Shown: positions 28,833 through 38,701 of the stretch, in pieces | Numbering within the stretch: the stretch's first letter is position 1 | Layout: each line of letters opens with the position of its first letter | NCBI GenBank assembly: GCA_963820075.1 | Contig: CAWFYS010000003.1 | Coordinates: forward strand, 1 to 64,000 | Length of the DNA stretch: 64,000 nucleotides | Direction: 5' to 3' | Source: Kumtagia sp963820075 | GTDB lineage: Bacteria; Pseudomonadota; Alphaproteobacteria; Rhizobiales; Rhizobiaceae | Translations under genes and position numbers: made by a program | The notes under the pieces: model-generated | Told to the model about the DNA's origin: nothing | Seen by the model: only the letters and a program-made list of their open reading frames with translations | The model's database searches: none

Positions 28833-30131
28833 TCAATTGCTGGCAGCATCGGCTGCCTTCGGCCCGGAATGCGTTTCGGTTTGAGGATCCGCCTTCGGCG
28901 GCCCGGCGAAAGCCACGGAGATCACATCACCCGGCATCAACGTCGTCGAAGCGGCCCCTGAAATCTGGGACGGCACGCCGCCCTGGATCCGCGTGATGGC
29001 AAAAGTGGGCGCACTGTCTTCCTGCCGGCGGACCGGCCGCGAGGCGGACGCAAGCGAATCGAGCAAAAGTTTCTGTGCCACCTCGCGCTTCAGCTTGAGC
29101 TTGCCGATGCTGGCTTGCTCGGCTTGCAGCGACGTCGCGACTTCGGTCTTTTGGCGGTCCAGGAGGCCGTCGGCGTTCCTCGTTGCCTCGGTGATGGCCT
29201 GTTGCGCGCGCATCGCCGCGGTCACCTGATCGAGGCGATCCGTCCGGTAGCTGGACAGCGCGCGCTCCAGATCCGATTTGCGGGAGGCAACCGCAATGCC
29301 TTTTTCGACGAGCGTCTTGACGCCCGCCAGCTCGTCTTCCGCCATTTTGATGCTGGCGTCGGCCGCCTTGATTTTCTCCTTCAGCACGTCGATTTCCGCA
29401 TTCAGCAGTTGGCGAAGTTCACCCAGCGATGTCGTCTGCCGCTTGATTTCGTTGGCGCGGGCGTCGAAGATGATCCGTTCCTGGGCAAAGGCGTCCCTGG
29501 CGATGGCGTCGTCCGGAGAAACGGTCGGGAAACGTATCTCGCTCGCGCCCGACATTTCAGCTTCCAGCCTGGCGATCTTGGCGGTGCTTCGCACGATGTC
29601 GGCGTCGACGCCCTGCAACTCGCCGACAAGCTCGATCTCCTCCCGGGATTTCTCCGTCGAGGCGCGCAATTCGCCGCCGGACAGCGCCAGCGCCTGCAGC
29701 ACGGTCATGCCCTCGCGAAACTTGTATTCTCCGGGCTTGGCCACGTCTCCGACCACGTAGACGGGCGGATATTCCAGGACGTCGACCGTGACTTCCGGCT
29801 TGTCGACCAGCACGAGTTTCGCCTGAATACGGGACGCAACATCGGCCGCGAGGCTAGCGCCGTCCTGCCCGTCGATGGGAATCGTGCCGATGACGGGCAA
29901 CGTCAGGGTTCCGGCTTGCGAGACGACGAACTCGCCGCCCAACGCGTCCCAGCGCTCATAGGCGCCTTTCGGAGGCATCCACTGAATCACCGACACCCGC
30001 AGCTTTGTTTCCGGCACGAGCTGAATACCGCCGGCCCACGCCGCCGAGATCCAGGTGCCCGCAAGGACAAAGGCGCCCGCCGTCGCCAGGACGCGGACCC
30101 TTGCGGTAATGGTTGTCTCTCGCGCGATCAT
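28833..30131 (-). CDS. Polysaccharide export protein, ExoF/Wza-like with coiled coil
   Basis: This 432-residue secreted periplasmic/outer-membrane protein has a signal peptide (residues 1-33, ending near ISAAWAGG), a poly-saccharide-export domain beginning GGEFVVSQAGTLTLPVIGT near 66 and an SLBB element VYVVGDVAKPGEYKFREGM near 128. A long alpha-helical coiled coil (~180-365, rich in E/K/A/L) precedes a C-terminal SLBB-like piece ITRIQGGVPSQIS...LMPGDVISVAF. The layout matches the ExoF group, in which the long helix spans the periplasm. There is no lipobox, unlike Wza. It would form the export conduit for the polymer. Confidence 0.85.
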   Translation of the reverse strand: MIARETTITARVRVLATAGAFVLAGTWISAAWAGGIQLVPETKLRVSVIQWMPPKGAYERWDALGGEFVVSQAGTLTLPVIGTIPIDGQDGASLAADVASRIQAKLVLVDKPEVTVDVLEYPPVYVVGDVAKPGEYKFREGMTVLQALALSGGELRASTEKSREEIELVGELQGVDADIVRSTAKIARLEAEMSGASEIRFPTVSPDDAIARDAFAQERIIFDARANEIKRQTTSLGELRQLLNAEIDVLKEKIKAADASIKMAEDELAGVKTLVEKGIAVASRKSDLERALSSYRTDRLDQVTAAMRAQQAITEATRNADGLLDRQKTEVATSLQAEQASIGKLKLKREVAQKLLLDSLASASRPVRRQEDSAPTFAITRIQGGVPSQISGAASTTLMPGDVISVAFAGPPKADPQTETHSGPKAADAASN

Positions 30132-30860
30132 GCCCCGACCCTACTGTTGAAACGCTCTGCGTTATTCTTGCCCGGCGCTGCGCCTGCAAAGCGCGACCCG
30201 CCCAACTCCATCAATCGAGCTACTTACAGTGCGGATTTATGCGAATCTTGGAAAGGGGAAGGCAGCCCTCCACGCTTCATCAAAATTGAGGAGGGCGACC
30301 CGGCCAACTCATCCGAATTCCGATCCGGATCGACTTATGCGCAACAGTGCGGGACGGCGCGGACGGCGCGGCGTTCATTCGGCTGCTTCACTTGCAGCCG
30401 CGCAAGCCTGTCCGTGGCGATTGCCGTCCGGTCCACGGGGCCAGCCCGCCGGATCTATACCGAACAAGGGCCGGAGTGGCAGGTGGGTGACTGCAAAAAC
30501 ATCGAATGGATGGTGACGGTCCGCTTGGTCTAGTCCATTCGGATGAGGAAGGTATCGACGGCGATCCATCCTTCTCGCCAACCTTCCACCTGGTCTCAAC
30601 CGTATTGTACCGTCGCGACCGGACACCCCAAGGAATATGGTTCCAGGCGAGGTGCGGCCCAGCGCCTGTTTGTGGTGTGCCAGAAAACAGGCCGGGCCAG
30701 TTGAAGAGTGTGGAACGTGGCAGCGAAAGACGACGCACGGTGTTGTTCGGCCAAGCGAGTGCCGAATGTGCGCGGCGACCTTCGCGGACGCACGCCACCT
30801 GATCGGCACACCTCGGGCCAGCAATCCAGGTTGGTCGAAGAATGAGCGCGGGTGCAATAT
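30132..30860. other. Divergent intergenic region, no gene supported
   Basis: This ~730 bases lie between the export gene and the LuxR regulator, which point away from each other, so both promoters should be here. Overlapping open frames on both strands lack any family resemblance and conflict with each other. No riboswitch or clear operator was found. Confidence 0.45.
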
Positions 30861-31694
30861 ATGATCCAGAACGGATCCGAACATCATGACGGGTGGTTGA
30901 ACGGGCAGGACAAATCCTATCCGCATTCCGAACCGCGTCGGGTGATCCTTCTCGTCGCAACGGCCGGAACGATTTCGGAGAGGCTGATCCACGCCCTCAC
31001 CCGCGAGTTCCCATGGATCGCAATCGAGCAGGTCGAGCAGGTATCGGCCGTATGCGCGGCCTTTGCCCATCCCGTATCGCTGATTCTGGTGGATGCGGCG
31101 CAATTGAGAGCCGTGGAGGACGCGTCGGCGGAGTTCCTTCGCATGCATCCAAACGCGCTGACCGCGGTCATCGAGAACGATTCCCACAGCCACGCCGACC
31201 ATCTACTGGAAATACTCCGGTCTCCGCTCGTCCGCGGCATACTGCCCATGAACCTTAGACTGGACGTGTGGCTGTCCGTCATCAGGCTGATGCTTTGCGG
31301 GGGCGAGTACTACCCGCCGGGAATATTCCGTTCCGTTGCCGGCACGATCGGCCAGGCCCGGCCGATCGCCAAGCCGCAGGCGCAAGGAACCAGCGGGAAT
31401 GACATATCAGGGCTCACGGCGCGCGAGATCCAGATTCTCGAGATGGTGTCGCGCGGGCTGCAGAACAAGACGATCGCCGCCGAGTTCGACCTTTCCGAGC
31501 ACACGGTCAAGATTCATCTTCACAATATCATCAGCAAGCTCGGCGCCCACAATAGAACCGAAGCGGCGGCCAAGTTTCGAAACTTCCAGCTTCACAACGC
31601 CTCGCAGGCGCCCAACCAGTTTTCGCCCTCCGGCAAGGACCGGTTCGCCGAGCAGAGGCTTGCATCGCTTTCCGCCAGCCGAACAAAGGCCTGA
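30861..31694 (+). CDS. LuxR/FixJ-type transcription regulator with degenerate receiver
   Basis: The ~277-residue regulator has an N-terminal receiver-like fold (RVILLVATAGTISERLIHAL, then SLILVDAAQLRAVED). The usual phosphoacceptor Asp pocket is not complete: only one Asp (VDAA) lies at the expected place and the second-strand acidic pair is missing. The C-terminal GerE domain is clear: LTAREIQILEMVSRGLQNKT and LSEHTVKIHLHNIISKLGAH near residues 180-235. This resembles the CsgD/VpsT regulators of matrix genes. The start could also be the GTG at 30852. Its place among polysaccharide genes suggests it controls them. An ~80-residue disordered tail follows the domain. Confidence 0.82.
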   Translation: MIQNGSEHHDGWLNGQDKSYPHSEPRRVILLVATAGTISERLIHALTREFPWIAIEQVEQVSAVCAAFAHPVSLILVDAAQLRAVEDASAEFLRMHPNALTAVIENDSHSHADHLLEILRSPLVRGILPMNLRLDVWLSVIRLMLCGGEYYPPGIFRSVAGTIGQARPIAKPQAQGTSGNDISGLTAREIQILEMVSRGLQNKTIAAEFDLSEHTVKIHLHNIISKLGAHNRTEAAAKFRNFQLHNASQAPNQFSPSGKDRFAEQRLASLSASRTKA

Positions 31695-32038
31695 GCGCGA
31701 ACGCGCGTTGTTGCCGGCAAAGGAGCGGTGCGAAGGCGCGTTCTTGCCGGCAACGGAGCGGCGCCTGTCGTGGCGACCTTGTTCAAACGGAGTGGCGCTT
31801 ACCGCTTTCGATTTAGCCGGGCGCAAGAAGGAAGGGCTGCCGGCAGCCAGGATCGACCGGGCGGATAACCGGCCGGTCTCCATTCAGCTTATCGCCGATG
31901 GGCGCGGATATGGCCCATCCCATCCGTATGATCAATCTGGCTCTTCGTCTCGGCCAAGTTGCCGAATGGCTTGGGCCGGCGGGGATCATACTCTTGGAAG
32001 GGCGGCTTTCACCGCCGCGCGATCGATCGGGGGAACAG
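31695..32038. other. Intergenic region with short direct repeats
   Basis: No gene was recognised. It contains two related segments near 31700-31760 (GCGAACGCGCGTTGTTGCCG against GAAGGCGCGTTCTTGCCGGC, each followed by GCAA.GGAGCGG). GGGGGAAC precedes the transferase start at 32039. Confidence 0.4.
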
Positions 32039-33048
32039 ATGCCGGAGTTTGAATTTCTTGCACAGAATAGGTCGGCGGAGCGGGGCGGATCCTTTGCCAT
32101 CCCCGGCGACGCGAGCGGCCGGCCTTCGGATCATTCCCTGCCCCGCATCAGCATTGTCATTCCGCACCTCAACGAGCCGGACAATCTGCGGCGCTGTCTG
32201 CTGTCGCTTGCGGCGCAGCGGTCCGAAGGCATACCGTTCGAGATCATCGTCGTCGACAATGGTTCAACCGAGCTTCCGCAGGCTGTGTGCTCCGAATTCG
32301 AGGGGGTGCGGCTGGAGCATGAGCCTGTCCCAGGTCCCGGTCCGGCACGAAACCTGGGCGCCCGGTGCGCCAGAGCGGAGTTGCTGGCCTTCATCGACTC
32401 CGACTGCATCGCCCAGCCCGGATGGCTCCGCGCGATGGTCGAAGCGATGGACGGCAATCCCGACATTGATTTCGCCGGCGGCGATATCGGAGTCCTTCCC
32501 GCCGACCCGAAGCGGCCGACTGCGGTCGAGGCATACGAGAACATCTTCAGCTATCGCGCTCAACTTTATGCTGAGCGCGGGCACACCGCGACTGGAAACA
32601 TGGTTGTCCGAACCGGTGTATTTCAGGCGGTCGGCCATTCGGCGGCATAACCACGATGGAAGACACGGATTGGGGCCTGCGCGCGACTTCGCGCGGGTAC
32701 CGGGTGGCTTATCTGCCGGCCGCGAAGGTGCTCACCCCTTCCTGCAAATCCTTCCCGGAACTTGCGCAGAGATGGGACCGGCATGTCGCCCATGAGTTCC
32801 GCGCGATCGAAGCACGCACCTCGTCGCGCCTCAGGTGGCTCGCCGGCAGCGTGGCCGTCGCGGCGTCGCCCCTGGTCGACGTCACGAAAGTCCTGCGGTC
32901 TGATCGCATCTCCGGCGCCCGGACCCGCTGGCTGGCGTTTACCTGCCTCGCGCGGGTCCGGCTCCACCGGGCACGGCGAATGCTGGAACTGGCCTGCCAC
33001 GGCAATGCCGCGGCGATGGTGGGACACTGGAACCGGGAAGTCCCTTGA
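32039..33048 (+). CDS. GT2-family glycosyltransferase (one missing base)
   Basis: This ~336-residue GT-A transferase is a paralogue of 11362-12270: ISIVIPHLNEPDNLRRCLLS near residue 38, EIIVVDNGSTELPQA, LAFIDSDCIAQPGWL near 118 and, after the shift, TTMEDTDWGLRATSRGYR. The frame breaks near 32643, where GGCCATTCGGCGGC should read GGC-CAT-TTC-GGC-GGC (one T missing). This deletion differs from the insertions elsewhere. GGGGGAAC precedes the ATG at 32039; the open frame back to 31898 adds nothing family-like. It lies between the regulator and exoY. Confidence 0.8.
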
Positions 33049-33120
33049 GCAATCGCGACGCGGGCCCGCACCGCGGGGCCAGCCCGACGAGCACGCGCGG
33101 ACCCGCGACGAGGGTTAAAT

Positions 33121-33346
33121 GGTTGATCATCCCTTCAATCTAGATACAAATATCTATCATCGATTTATTGCTAGTTTCGTAACTTAACTCAATATTTCCC
33201 CTGCGACGGGGCATGATTTGATCGCCCATTACGGGCAAATATCAGCAATCGAGAATAATACGTTGCTGGTTATTCAAGCTTCTACATAAGTAGTAGCAAT
33301 TTGCCCTTCGACACAGGCCTAAACCCTGCTTTCGGAGGTTTCAATA
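33121..33346 (+). promoter_or_regulatory. AT-rich upstream region of the exoY-like operon
   Basis: About 225 bases of clearly lower GC content than the rest of the window precede the priming-transferase gene. It contains the palindrome-like CTACATAAGTAG (33282-33293) and several AT-rich tracts, and ends with a GGAGG ribosome site at 33334-33338. AT-rich leaders like this are typical targets of MucR/H-NS-like and LuxR-type regulators of polysaccharide genes. No specific binding protein can be named. Confidence 0.5.
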
Positions 33347-34027
33347 GTGGAAAATTACTCCAGGTCCTATCCAGATACCCTTTCGGTTGAGCTTGCTTCA
33401 TCCGATCGGATTAGGCGATCGCGGTCCGCATACCTGGCCGCGAAATTGAGCTTCGACTTTCTGGTCGCGCTGGCGCTCGCGCCCATCGCGGCTTTGCTCA
33501 TCGGCGTTCTGGCGGTTCTTGTTCGCCTCGACGGAGGACCCGCATTCTATCGCCAGCCGCGCCTCGGCAAGGATGGGCGAACCTTCATGCTGTGGAAGCT
33601 CCGCACAATGGTTCCGGACGCGGATCTGCGGCTGCGGGAGTATTTGAACGAAAACATGGCGGCGCGGATCGAGTGGGACAGGACGCAGAAGCTCCGGGAA
33701 GACCCCCGCATCACCGCCATCGGCAAATATCTGCGCAAATACTCGCTGGACGAGCTGCCGCAACTCTTGAACGTTCTTCTCGGCCATATGAGCCTTGTCG
33801 GCCCAAGACCGATGTGTCCCGAACAAAGGTGGGATTATCCCGGTATCGCATATTACGAAATGCGGCCGGGCATAACGGGTCTTTGGCAGGTTAGTGAGCG
33901 CAACGGATGCTCATTCGCCGAACGCGCGATGTACGACACGCGTTACGCGGGCATGATGTCGTTCGGCACGGATCTGCGAATCCTGCTGATGACGCCGTTG
34001 GTGGTCTTCCGCGGAACCGGGCTGTAA
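33347..34027 (+). CDS. ExoY-like undecaprenyl-phosphate sugar-phosphate transferase
   Basis: This 226-residue bacterial sugar transferase starts repeat-unit synthesis by placing hexose-1-phosphate on the lipid carrier. It has one membrane segment (~residues 38-60, FLVALALAPIAALLIGVLAV), RQPRLGKDGRTFMLWKLRTM near 68, the catalytic basic/acidic region DPRITAIGKYLRKYSLDELP near 118, SLVGPRPMCPEQ near 146 and RPGITGLWQVSER near 168. The size fits the monotopic ExoY class and not the long WbaP class. GTG start at 33347 with GGAGG 8 bases before. It probably heads an operon with the two genes that follow. Confidence 0.92.
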   Translation: MENYSRSYPDTLSVELASSDRIRRSRSAYLAAKLSFDFLVALALAPIAALLIGVLAVLVRLDGGPAFYRQPRLGKDGRTFMLWKLRTMVPDADLRLREYLNENMAARIEWDRTQKLREDPRITAIGKYLRKYSLDELPQLLNVLLGHMSLVGPRPMCPEQRWDYPGIAYYEMRPGITGLWQVSERNGCSFAERAMYDTRYAGMMSFGTDLRILLMTPLVVFRGTGL

Positions 34028-34263
34028 GGGGTTCGCTCGGCACCGAGGGACACCGTTTCAATCTTCATGGCGATTGCGAGCGCGGCCAACCCCAGGTTGG
34101 CCGCGCTCGATCCATGCCGGTGAACGGCTGATCTCGCGGGCTGGCCCCGGCTCGCCAGAGGATGTCGAGCCGCTCCGGCCGGCATCCACCAAATGGCTAT
34201 CTAACTAAGCCGAACAGGGAACAGTACAATCCTCTAACAAGCGAACGTTGCGGGAGGACAGAA

Positions 34264-34497
34264 ATGGGTACTCTTAAATTGATCCTTTCAGTCATTTTAC
34301 TCGGCGGTGTTGTCATAACTCCCGTCCTGGCTATCGACAGGCTGGGCAGCCGCATTCAAAAGCCGGTCAAAACGAGAACCGTCGGTGTGCCCGGTCCGGT
34401 GGCCGGCGCAAGTCTCCCCGCGGTCGCCCTGGTAGGCGGCTATGTCTGGCTGGTGAGACGCAAGCGGCAACGAAAAGACCAGGCGGCAGCGAAATAG
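34264..34497 (+). CDS. Tiny membrane protein with exosortase-type C-terminal sorting signal
   Basis: This 77-residue protein consists almost wholly of targeting signals. Residues 1-23 are a signal peptide (LKLILSVILLGGVVITPVLA), a ~20-residue basic spacer follows, then VPGPVAGASLPAVALVGGYV near 44-63 and a basic tail RRKRQRKDQAAAK. A short proline-containing motif, a membrane helix and an Arg/Lys-rich end are the tripartite layout of PEP-CTERM-like exosortase substrates. As I recall, VPGP..GAGLP variants are frequent in Hyphomicrobiales. The exosortase gene starts 25 bases downstream. Function beyond being processed is unknown. Confidence 0.7.
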   Translation: MGTLKLILSVILLGGVVITPVLAIDRLGSRIQKPVKTRTVGVPGPVAGASLPAVALVGGYVWLVRRKRQRKDQAAAK

Positions 34498-34522
34498 GCC
34501 TTTTCGCCGCGGGTTATCGCTT

Positions 34523-35443
34523 ATGTCGCAATTTACGGATGGGATGTCATCCAGGCGGCCTTCTGTAGGACGCCTGGCGATCCCCGTGGCGACGGTTCTT
34601 GAAACCGCATCATTTTCCAGACCGTTTTTTTTCGCCGCGCTGATAGTCATCGGGTTTGCGAACGGCATCAGCGAAAAGGTCTATGGATCGGTTGCCGATC
34701 ATGGTTTCCTGGCGGCAGGGCTCCGCACTTTCGATATCAGCATCCTTCTTTGGGGCGGTTGTCTCGCCGCGCTGGCAATGCTCGTCCGCGCACCGGCGGC
34801 GGACCCGTTTCGGCGCGGCGACTACGGGATCGCGCTTCTGTCGGGCCTTGCCTTCCTCGTCCCGATACCTTCGGCGAGTTGGCTGGGTCTTTGCCTGGTC
34901 TCCTTCCATCTTCTTGCGACGGCGTCCGGCAGCGAAATGCGCCGCGCCGCGGCAATCCTGTTCGCTCTCACGCTTCCGCTGTTCTGGACGCGGCTTCTGT
35001 TTGCGGCGTTCAACGATGCGATCCTTCGCCTTGACGCCAACGTCATTGGCCTGGTGGTCGGCACGACGCCGGAGGGCAATGTGGTGCCGTTCGCCGACGG
35101 TTCGGGTGCAATGTTCATTGGGCCCGGATGCTCGTCCCTTTCGAATCTGTCGCTTGCGCTGTTGAGCGCGGCCATCTTCGTCAATCTGCGCGGCGGCGGC
35201 TGGTCGCGCGCCACGCTCGCATGGAGCGCGGCAAGCGCGGTCGCCGTCATTGCCATCAACGTGACGCGCATCAGCCTGATCGGCTTCTATCCTTCGCAGT
35301 TCGATCTGATCCACGGGCCGACCGGCGCCGCCGTGGCCGATTGCCTTGCTCTCGCAGCGATCGTCTTGATCGGCTATCACAGAATCGGCCACGATGATGC
35401 GCCAAGGGTGCCGCCGCAAGATGCAGGACGGCTTTCAAGCTGA
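34523..35443 (+). CDS. Exosortase/archaeosortase-family transpeptidase
   Basis: This 306-residue polytopic inner-membrane protein has ~8 hydrophobic segments. The exosortase signature is present: the active-site cysteine in IGPGCSSLSNLSLALLSAAI near residue 196, the conserved arginine in INVTRISLIGFYPSQFD near 248, and the histidine in IHGPTGAAVADCLALAA near 268. The family cleaves and probably re-attaches proteins bearing PEP-CTERM-like tails during polysaccharide-linked surface sorting. It follows the small CTERM protein by 25 bases, giving an apparently dedicated enzyme-substrate pair beside exoY. An EpsI-like accessory gene was not seen. Confidence 0.82.
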   Translation: MSQFTDGMSSRRPSVGRLAIPVATVLETASFSRPFFFAALIVIGFANGISEKVYGSVADHGFLAAGLRTFDISILLWGGCLAALAMLVRAPAADPFRRGDYGIALLSGLAFLVPIPSASWLGLCLVSFHLLATASGSEMRRAAAILFALTLPLFWTRLLFAAFNDAILRLDANVIGLVVGTTPEGNVVPFADGSGAMFIGPGCSSLSNLSLALLSAAIFVNLRGGGWSRATLAWSAASAVAVIAINVTRISLIGFYPSQFDLIHGPTGAAVADCLALAAIVLIGYHRIGHDDAPRVPPQDAGRLSS

Positions 35444-35453
35444 ATCTGGTCGT

Positions 35454-36222
35454 TCACAGGCTCGTGGTGATGCCGCCGTCGACCACAAGCATATGGCCGG
35501 TAACGAAGGATGACGCGCGGGATGACAGAAAGACGGCCGCGCCGACGAGTTCCTCGACCTCGCCCCAGCGCCCGGCCGGCGTGCGGCCTTCCAGCCATGC
35601 CGAGAATTTCGCGGTCATCGACCAGCGCCTGATTGAGCGGTGTGCGGAAATAGCCGGGTGCCAGTGCGTTGACCTGCAGTCCGTGCCTTGCCCAATCGGT
35701 CGACATGCCGCGCGTCAGATTGCGCACCGCCCCCTTGGTCGCCGTGTACGGCGCGATGCCCGGCCGCGCCAGCTCGCTTTGCACCGAGGCGATGTTGACG
35801 ATCTTGCCCTCGCCGCGCCGGATCATGAAGCGCGCCACGGCCTGCCCGACATAGAACACGCTCGACACGTTGGTTCGCAGCATCTCTTCCCATTTGTCGG
35901 CCGGAAAATCCTCCAGCGGCGCGCGGAACTGCATGCCGGCATTGTTGATCAGGATATCGATCGGCCCGATCCGGTCCTCGATCGCCGCCACACCCCGCGC
36001 GACCGCTGCCTGATCGGTGACGTCGAAAGGCGAGACCGCTGCTTCGAACCCCTCCGACCGTAGCCCGTCCGCCGCCGTCTCCAGCTTCTCGCTATCGCGG
36101 CCATTCAGCACGATGCTTGCTCCATGCCGCGCGAGGCCGCGCGCCAGCGCGTAGCCAATGCCCTGGCTGGAACCGGTCACCAGCGCACGCCGGCCGCCGA
36201 GATCGAATAAGGGAGTCCCCAT
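35454..36222 (-). CDS. Short-chain dehydrogenase, gluconate 5-dehydrogenase-like (one insertion)
   Basis: This ~255-residue classical SDR has the NAD(P) motif ALVTGSSQGIGYALARGLA at residues 13-31, LINNAGMQFRAPLEDFPADK near 89, the serine loop IVNIASVQSELARPG near 138 and YTATKGAVRNLTRGM with YxxxK near 156. Then come VNALAPGYFRTPLNQALVDD and, after the break, the usual C-terminus VDGGITTSL. The frame shifts near 35607 (GAA-A-TTC). GGAGG precedes the ATG at 36222. The closest resemblance is to Gno/KduD sugar-acid dehydrogenases. It converges with the exosortase gene and seems unrelated to the siderophore system. Confidence 0.85.
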
Positions 36223-36449
36223 GGTCGTTACCTCCTCGTCCGGCGAAGCGAGCGGCCCGGTTCGACCGCCCGCATTCGAACTTCCTGTGTCGGTTCGGCC
36301 ATGCGTTCAAGCGGCTGCCTGCATGGACGACGGGGTTCAACAGCCCGTCAAACTCAACCCGCCGCTCTTTCATTGCGACGGATCACCGCCGACGCCCGAC
36401 CGCGCTTGTGAAAAGCCACCGCAACGGCGCGAGCAGCCGCACCGCGCGA

Positions 36450-38571
36450 TCAGAACTTTGCCTTGAGATTTCACACCAAACGCACGCCGGTCGCCCAGGG
36501 TTGCCGCGAAATCATTGTCATTATAGACGAAGTACTCCTCATCAAAGACATTGTCAGCGAATGCGTTGATCTCCCAGTGTTCGGTCCTGTATCCGGCTTG
36601 CAAGTTGACAACTATTCTCGGGTCGATCTCATCATGAGGCAACATGCCAAAGCGCGCCAGATAGCTTGACGTGTACTTGGCATCGCCGCCGACATAGATG
36701 CCGTTCAGGAACGCGTAGCGCCCTCCAAAGGCAACAGACCACTCCGGAGCCTCGGGAAACGGCAGATCGGAGAGGTCGCCGAGATTTGCATCGTTGAACT
36801 CGTCGAAGCGTGAATGGACGTAGCCGATCGATGCAAACGCGGTAAACTGTTCCGTCACGTCGAAACTCGGCTCAATCTCGAAGCCGTATGAATGAGCGGA
36901 CGCTGCGTTGACGATCCGCCTCGACATCCAATCCAGCGGATCCGTCTGCGTCTCGACCTGCTGGTCGCTGAAGTCGGTGTAGAAGACATTCGCGTCCAAC
37001 CTGAGGCGTCCATCCAGGAAGGTGCCCTTGTAGAACAGCTCGAAGTTCGACGCCTTCTCCGGCTCGTAAGTGTAGGGAGCAGCCGCAACCTGGTCGAAGC
37101 CGCCGCCGCCGGTGCGGAAGCCCTGCGAGAAGACGAAACCGGCGGTATGGTCCTCCGTGATGTCCTTGGAGAACCCGATCTTGGGGAGGAAATTCACCTC
37201 CTCGATGCTGCTCGTGAAATCAGCCTGTACGTTGATCGGTCCGCCCAGCGGCTGCTGGCGGGATGCGAACTCGGTCTGGTCCTGAGCGGTGTAGTCGAGA
37301 CGGCCGCCGACTATCACGTTCCATGTCGGCAGGAACTCATAGGTCACCTCGCCAAACGCCGCGAGGTTGGTCGTTTCCCATTTTGATTGGCTTATGTCGT
37401 TCCGGTAATCAAAGCTCGTCCGATTGAACTGCGAGTCGAGTTCCTCATAGGAGCCGTAGAGACCCGCGACCCATCTCAGGCCATCGGTGTCATAGTTGAG
37501 GCGGACTTCCTGCGTGCCCATCAGGTCGGTTCGATCGCCGAGCATCACATTGGTCTCGCCAGGCGTGCCTTCATTGATGGAAGGACGGTCGAGCAGCGTA
37601 TGCGTGAATCCGGTCAGCGACGTGAGGCGCAGCGTATCCGAGAAATCATGGGTGACCTCAAGGCCGACATTGTGCACATCCGTGGAGCGCACCTCGGTGT
37701 AGACCGGGTCATTGAAATCGCCGCGCCGTTCGTCGAATTCGAAGCCCAGTCCGGGACCGGCGATGTCGTCGAGGGTCGGCGCATCGTGGGCGAATGAGTA
37801 GCTCAGCAGCGCCTTCGTTTCCGGCATTTCGCTCGGTGTGAAAAGCACCTTGCCACGCAGATTGTAATAGGTGTCCGTGGTGAAATCGTCGAAAAGGTCA
37901 AAGGGCTCATAGAGCGGATAGTTGATATCGCTCTTGCTGCGCTGGAACTCGCCCGCGAAGCGCACCGCCAACTGTTCGTCAATCAGCGGCACGTTGACCA
38001 TGAGCGCCGTCCCGACGGTATCATCGCTGCCGACAGTAAGGGAGACCTCGGCTTCCTTGTCGAAGGTCGGGTCCTTGGTCTTGATGTAAACCGCTCCGGC
38101 GAGCGCGGCCCGCCCGCTGAGAGTGGACTGCGGACCGCGATAGACTTCCATCTGCTGGACGTCCCACAGGCCGCGCGCGCCGCGTCGCGCGCCGTAGATC
38201 GTCTGTTGCACGCCGTCGACATATACGGACGCAAGCGGCGCGCCGCCGGGAACGAAACCCTCGGAATTCACGCCCCGGATGACGAAGCCTGCGTCGACCC
38301 AGTCCGCATCCATCACATTCCCGAGCCGCCGGAACGCGCCACGGAAATCTCGCAGCAGGCTGTCGGAGATATCCTGCGCCGTCACGATGCCGACGCTCGC
38401 CGACGTGTCGTTCAGAGTAGTGGCGTTTTTCGCGCCGTAGACTGTAATCTGGTTGAGCACCGTCGGTCCTTGCGCCTGCTGGGCGGACGCTGGAGAGCCC
38501 TCCACGCCGACCGCCAAGGCAACCGCGCTCGCCGAGCACAAGGCTCGTATCAAAAACTTGCAGACTCTCAT
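36450..38571 (-). CDS. TonB-dependent siderophore receptor (one insertion near the C-terminus)
   Basis: This ~706-residue outer-membrane beta-barrel has a signal peptide (1-31, ending GSPASAQQ), a TonB box-like TVLNQITVYG and a plug domain with VDAGFVIRGVNSEGFVPGG and QQMEVYRGPQSTLSGRAALA. Multiple barrel strands follow, ending VFDEEYFVYNDNDFAATLGD and then, after a surplus base at 36468 (AAA-T-CTC), FGVKLKAKF with the C-terminal Phe needed for Bam insertion. As printed the frame runs on past this end to 36370. A TGA-N9-TCA motif lies 52 bases upstream of the start, suggesting iron control. Confidence 0.93.
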
Positions 38572-38622
38572 GACCTGCCCCTCACGTCCCTGCTACTTCA
38601 CAACCGTCATAGCGACAAATCT

Positions 38623-38637
38623 TGAGTCGTTAACTCA
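38623..38637 (-). promoter_or_regulatory. RirA/IRO-box-like motif upstream of the TonB receptor
   Basis: TGAGTCGTTAACTCA matches the iron-responsive operator core TGA-N9-TCA bound by RirA in rhizobia. It lies about 52 bases before the receptor start, in the promoter region. The central GTCGTTAAC completes a near-palindrome. Chance occurrences of the core are expected a few times per window, but three lie at the promoters of this one system. Confidence 0.6.
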
Positions 38638-38701
38638 TGATTATCGTATGCGTTTGAATTTCGCGCGATTTGTTGCCGGAATGCCACATAACCGGGGCTG
38701 T

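Noticed and set aside
30375..31202. 275-codon minus-strand frame upstream of the LuxR gene
   Set aside because: It overlaps the regulator in antisense, lacks motifs and conflicts with other frames in the same gap.
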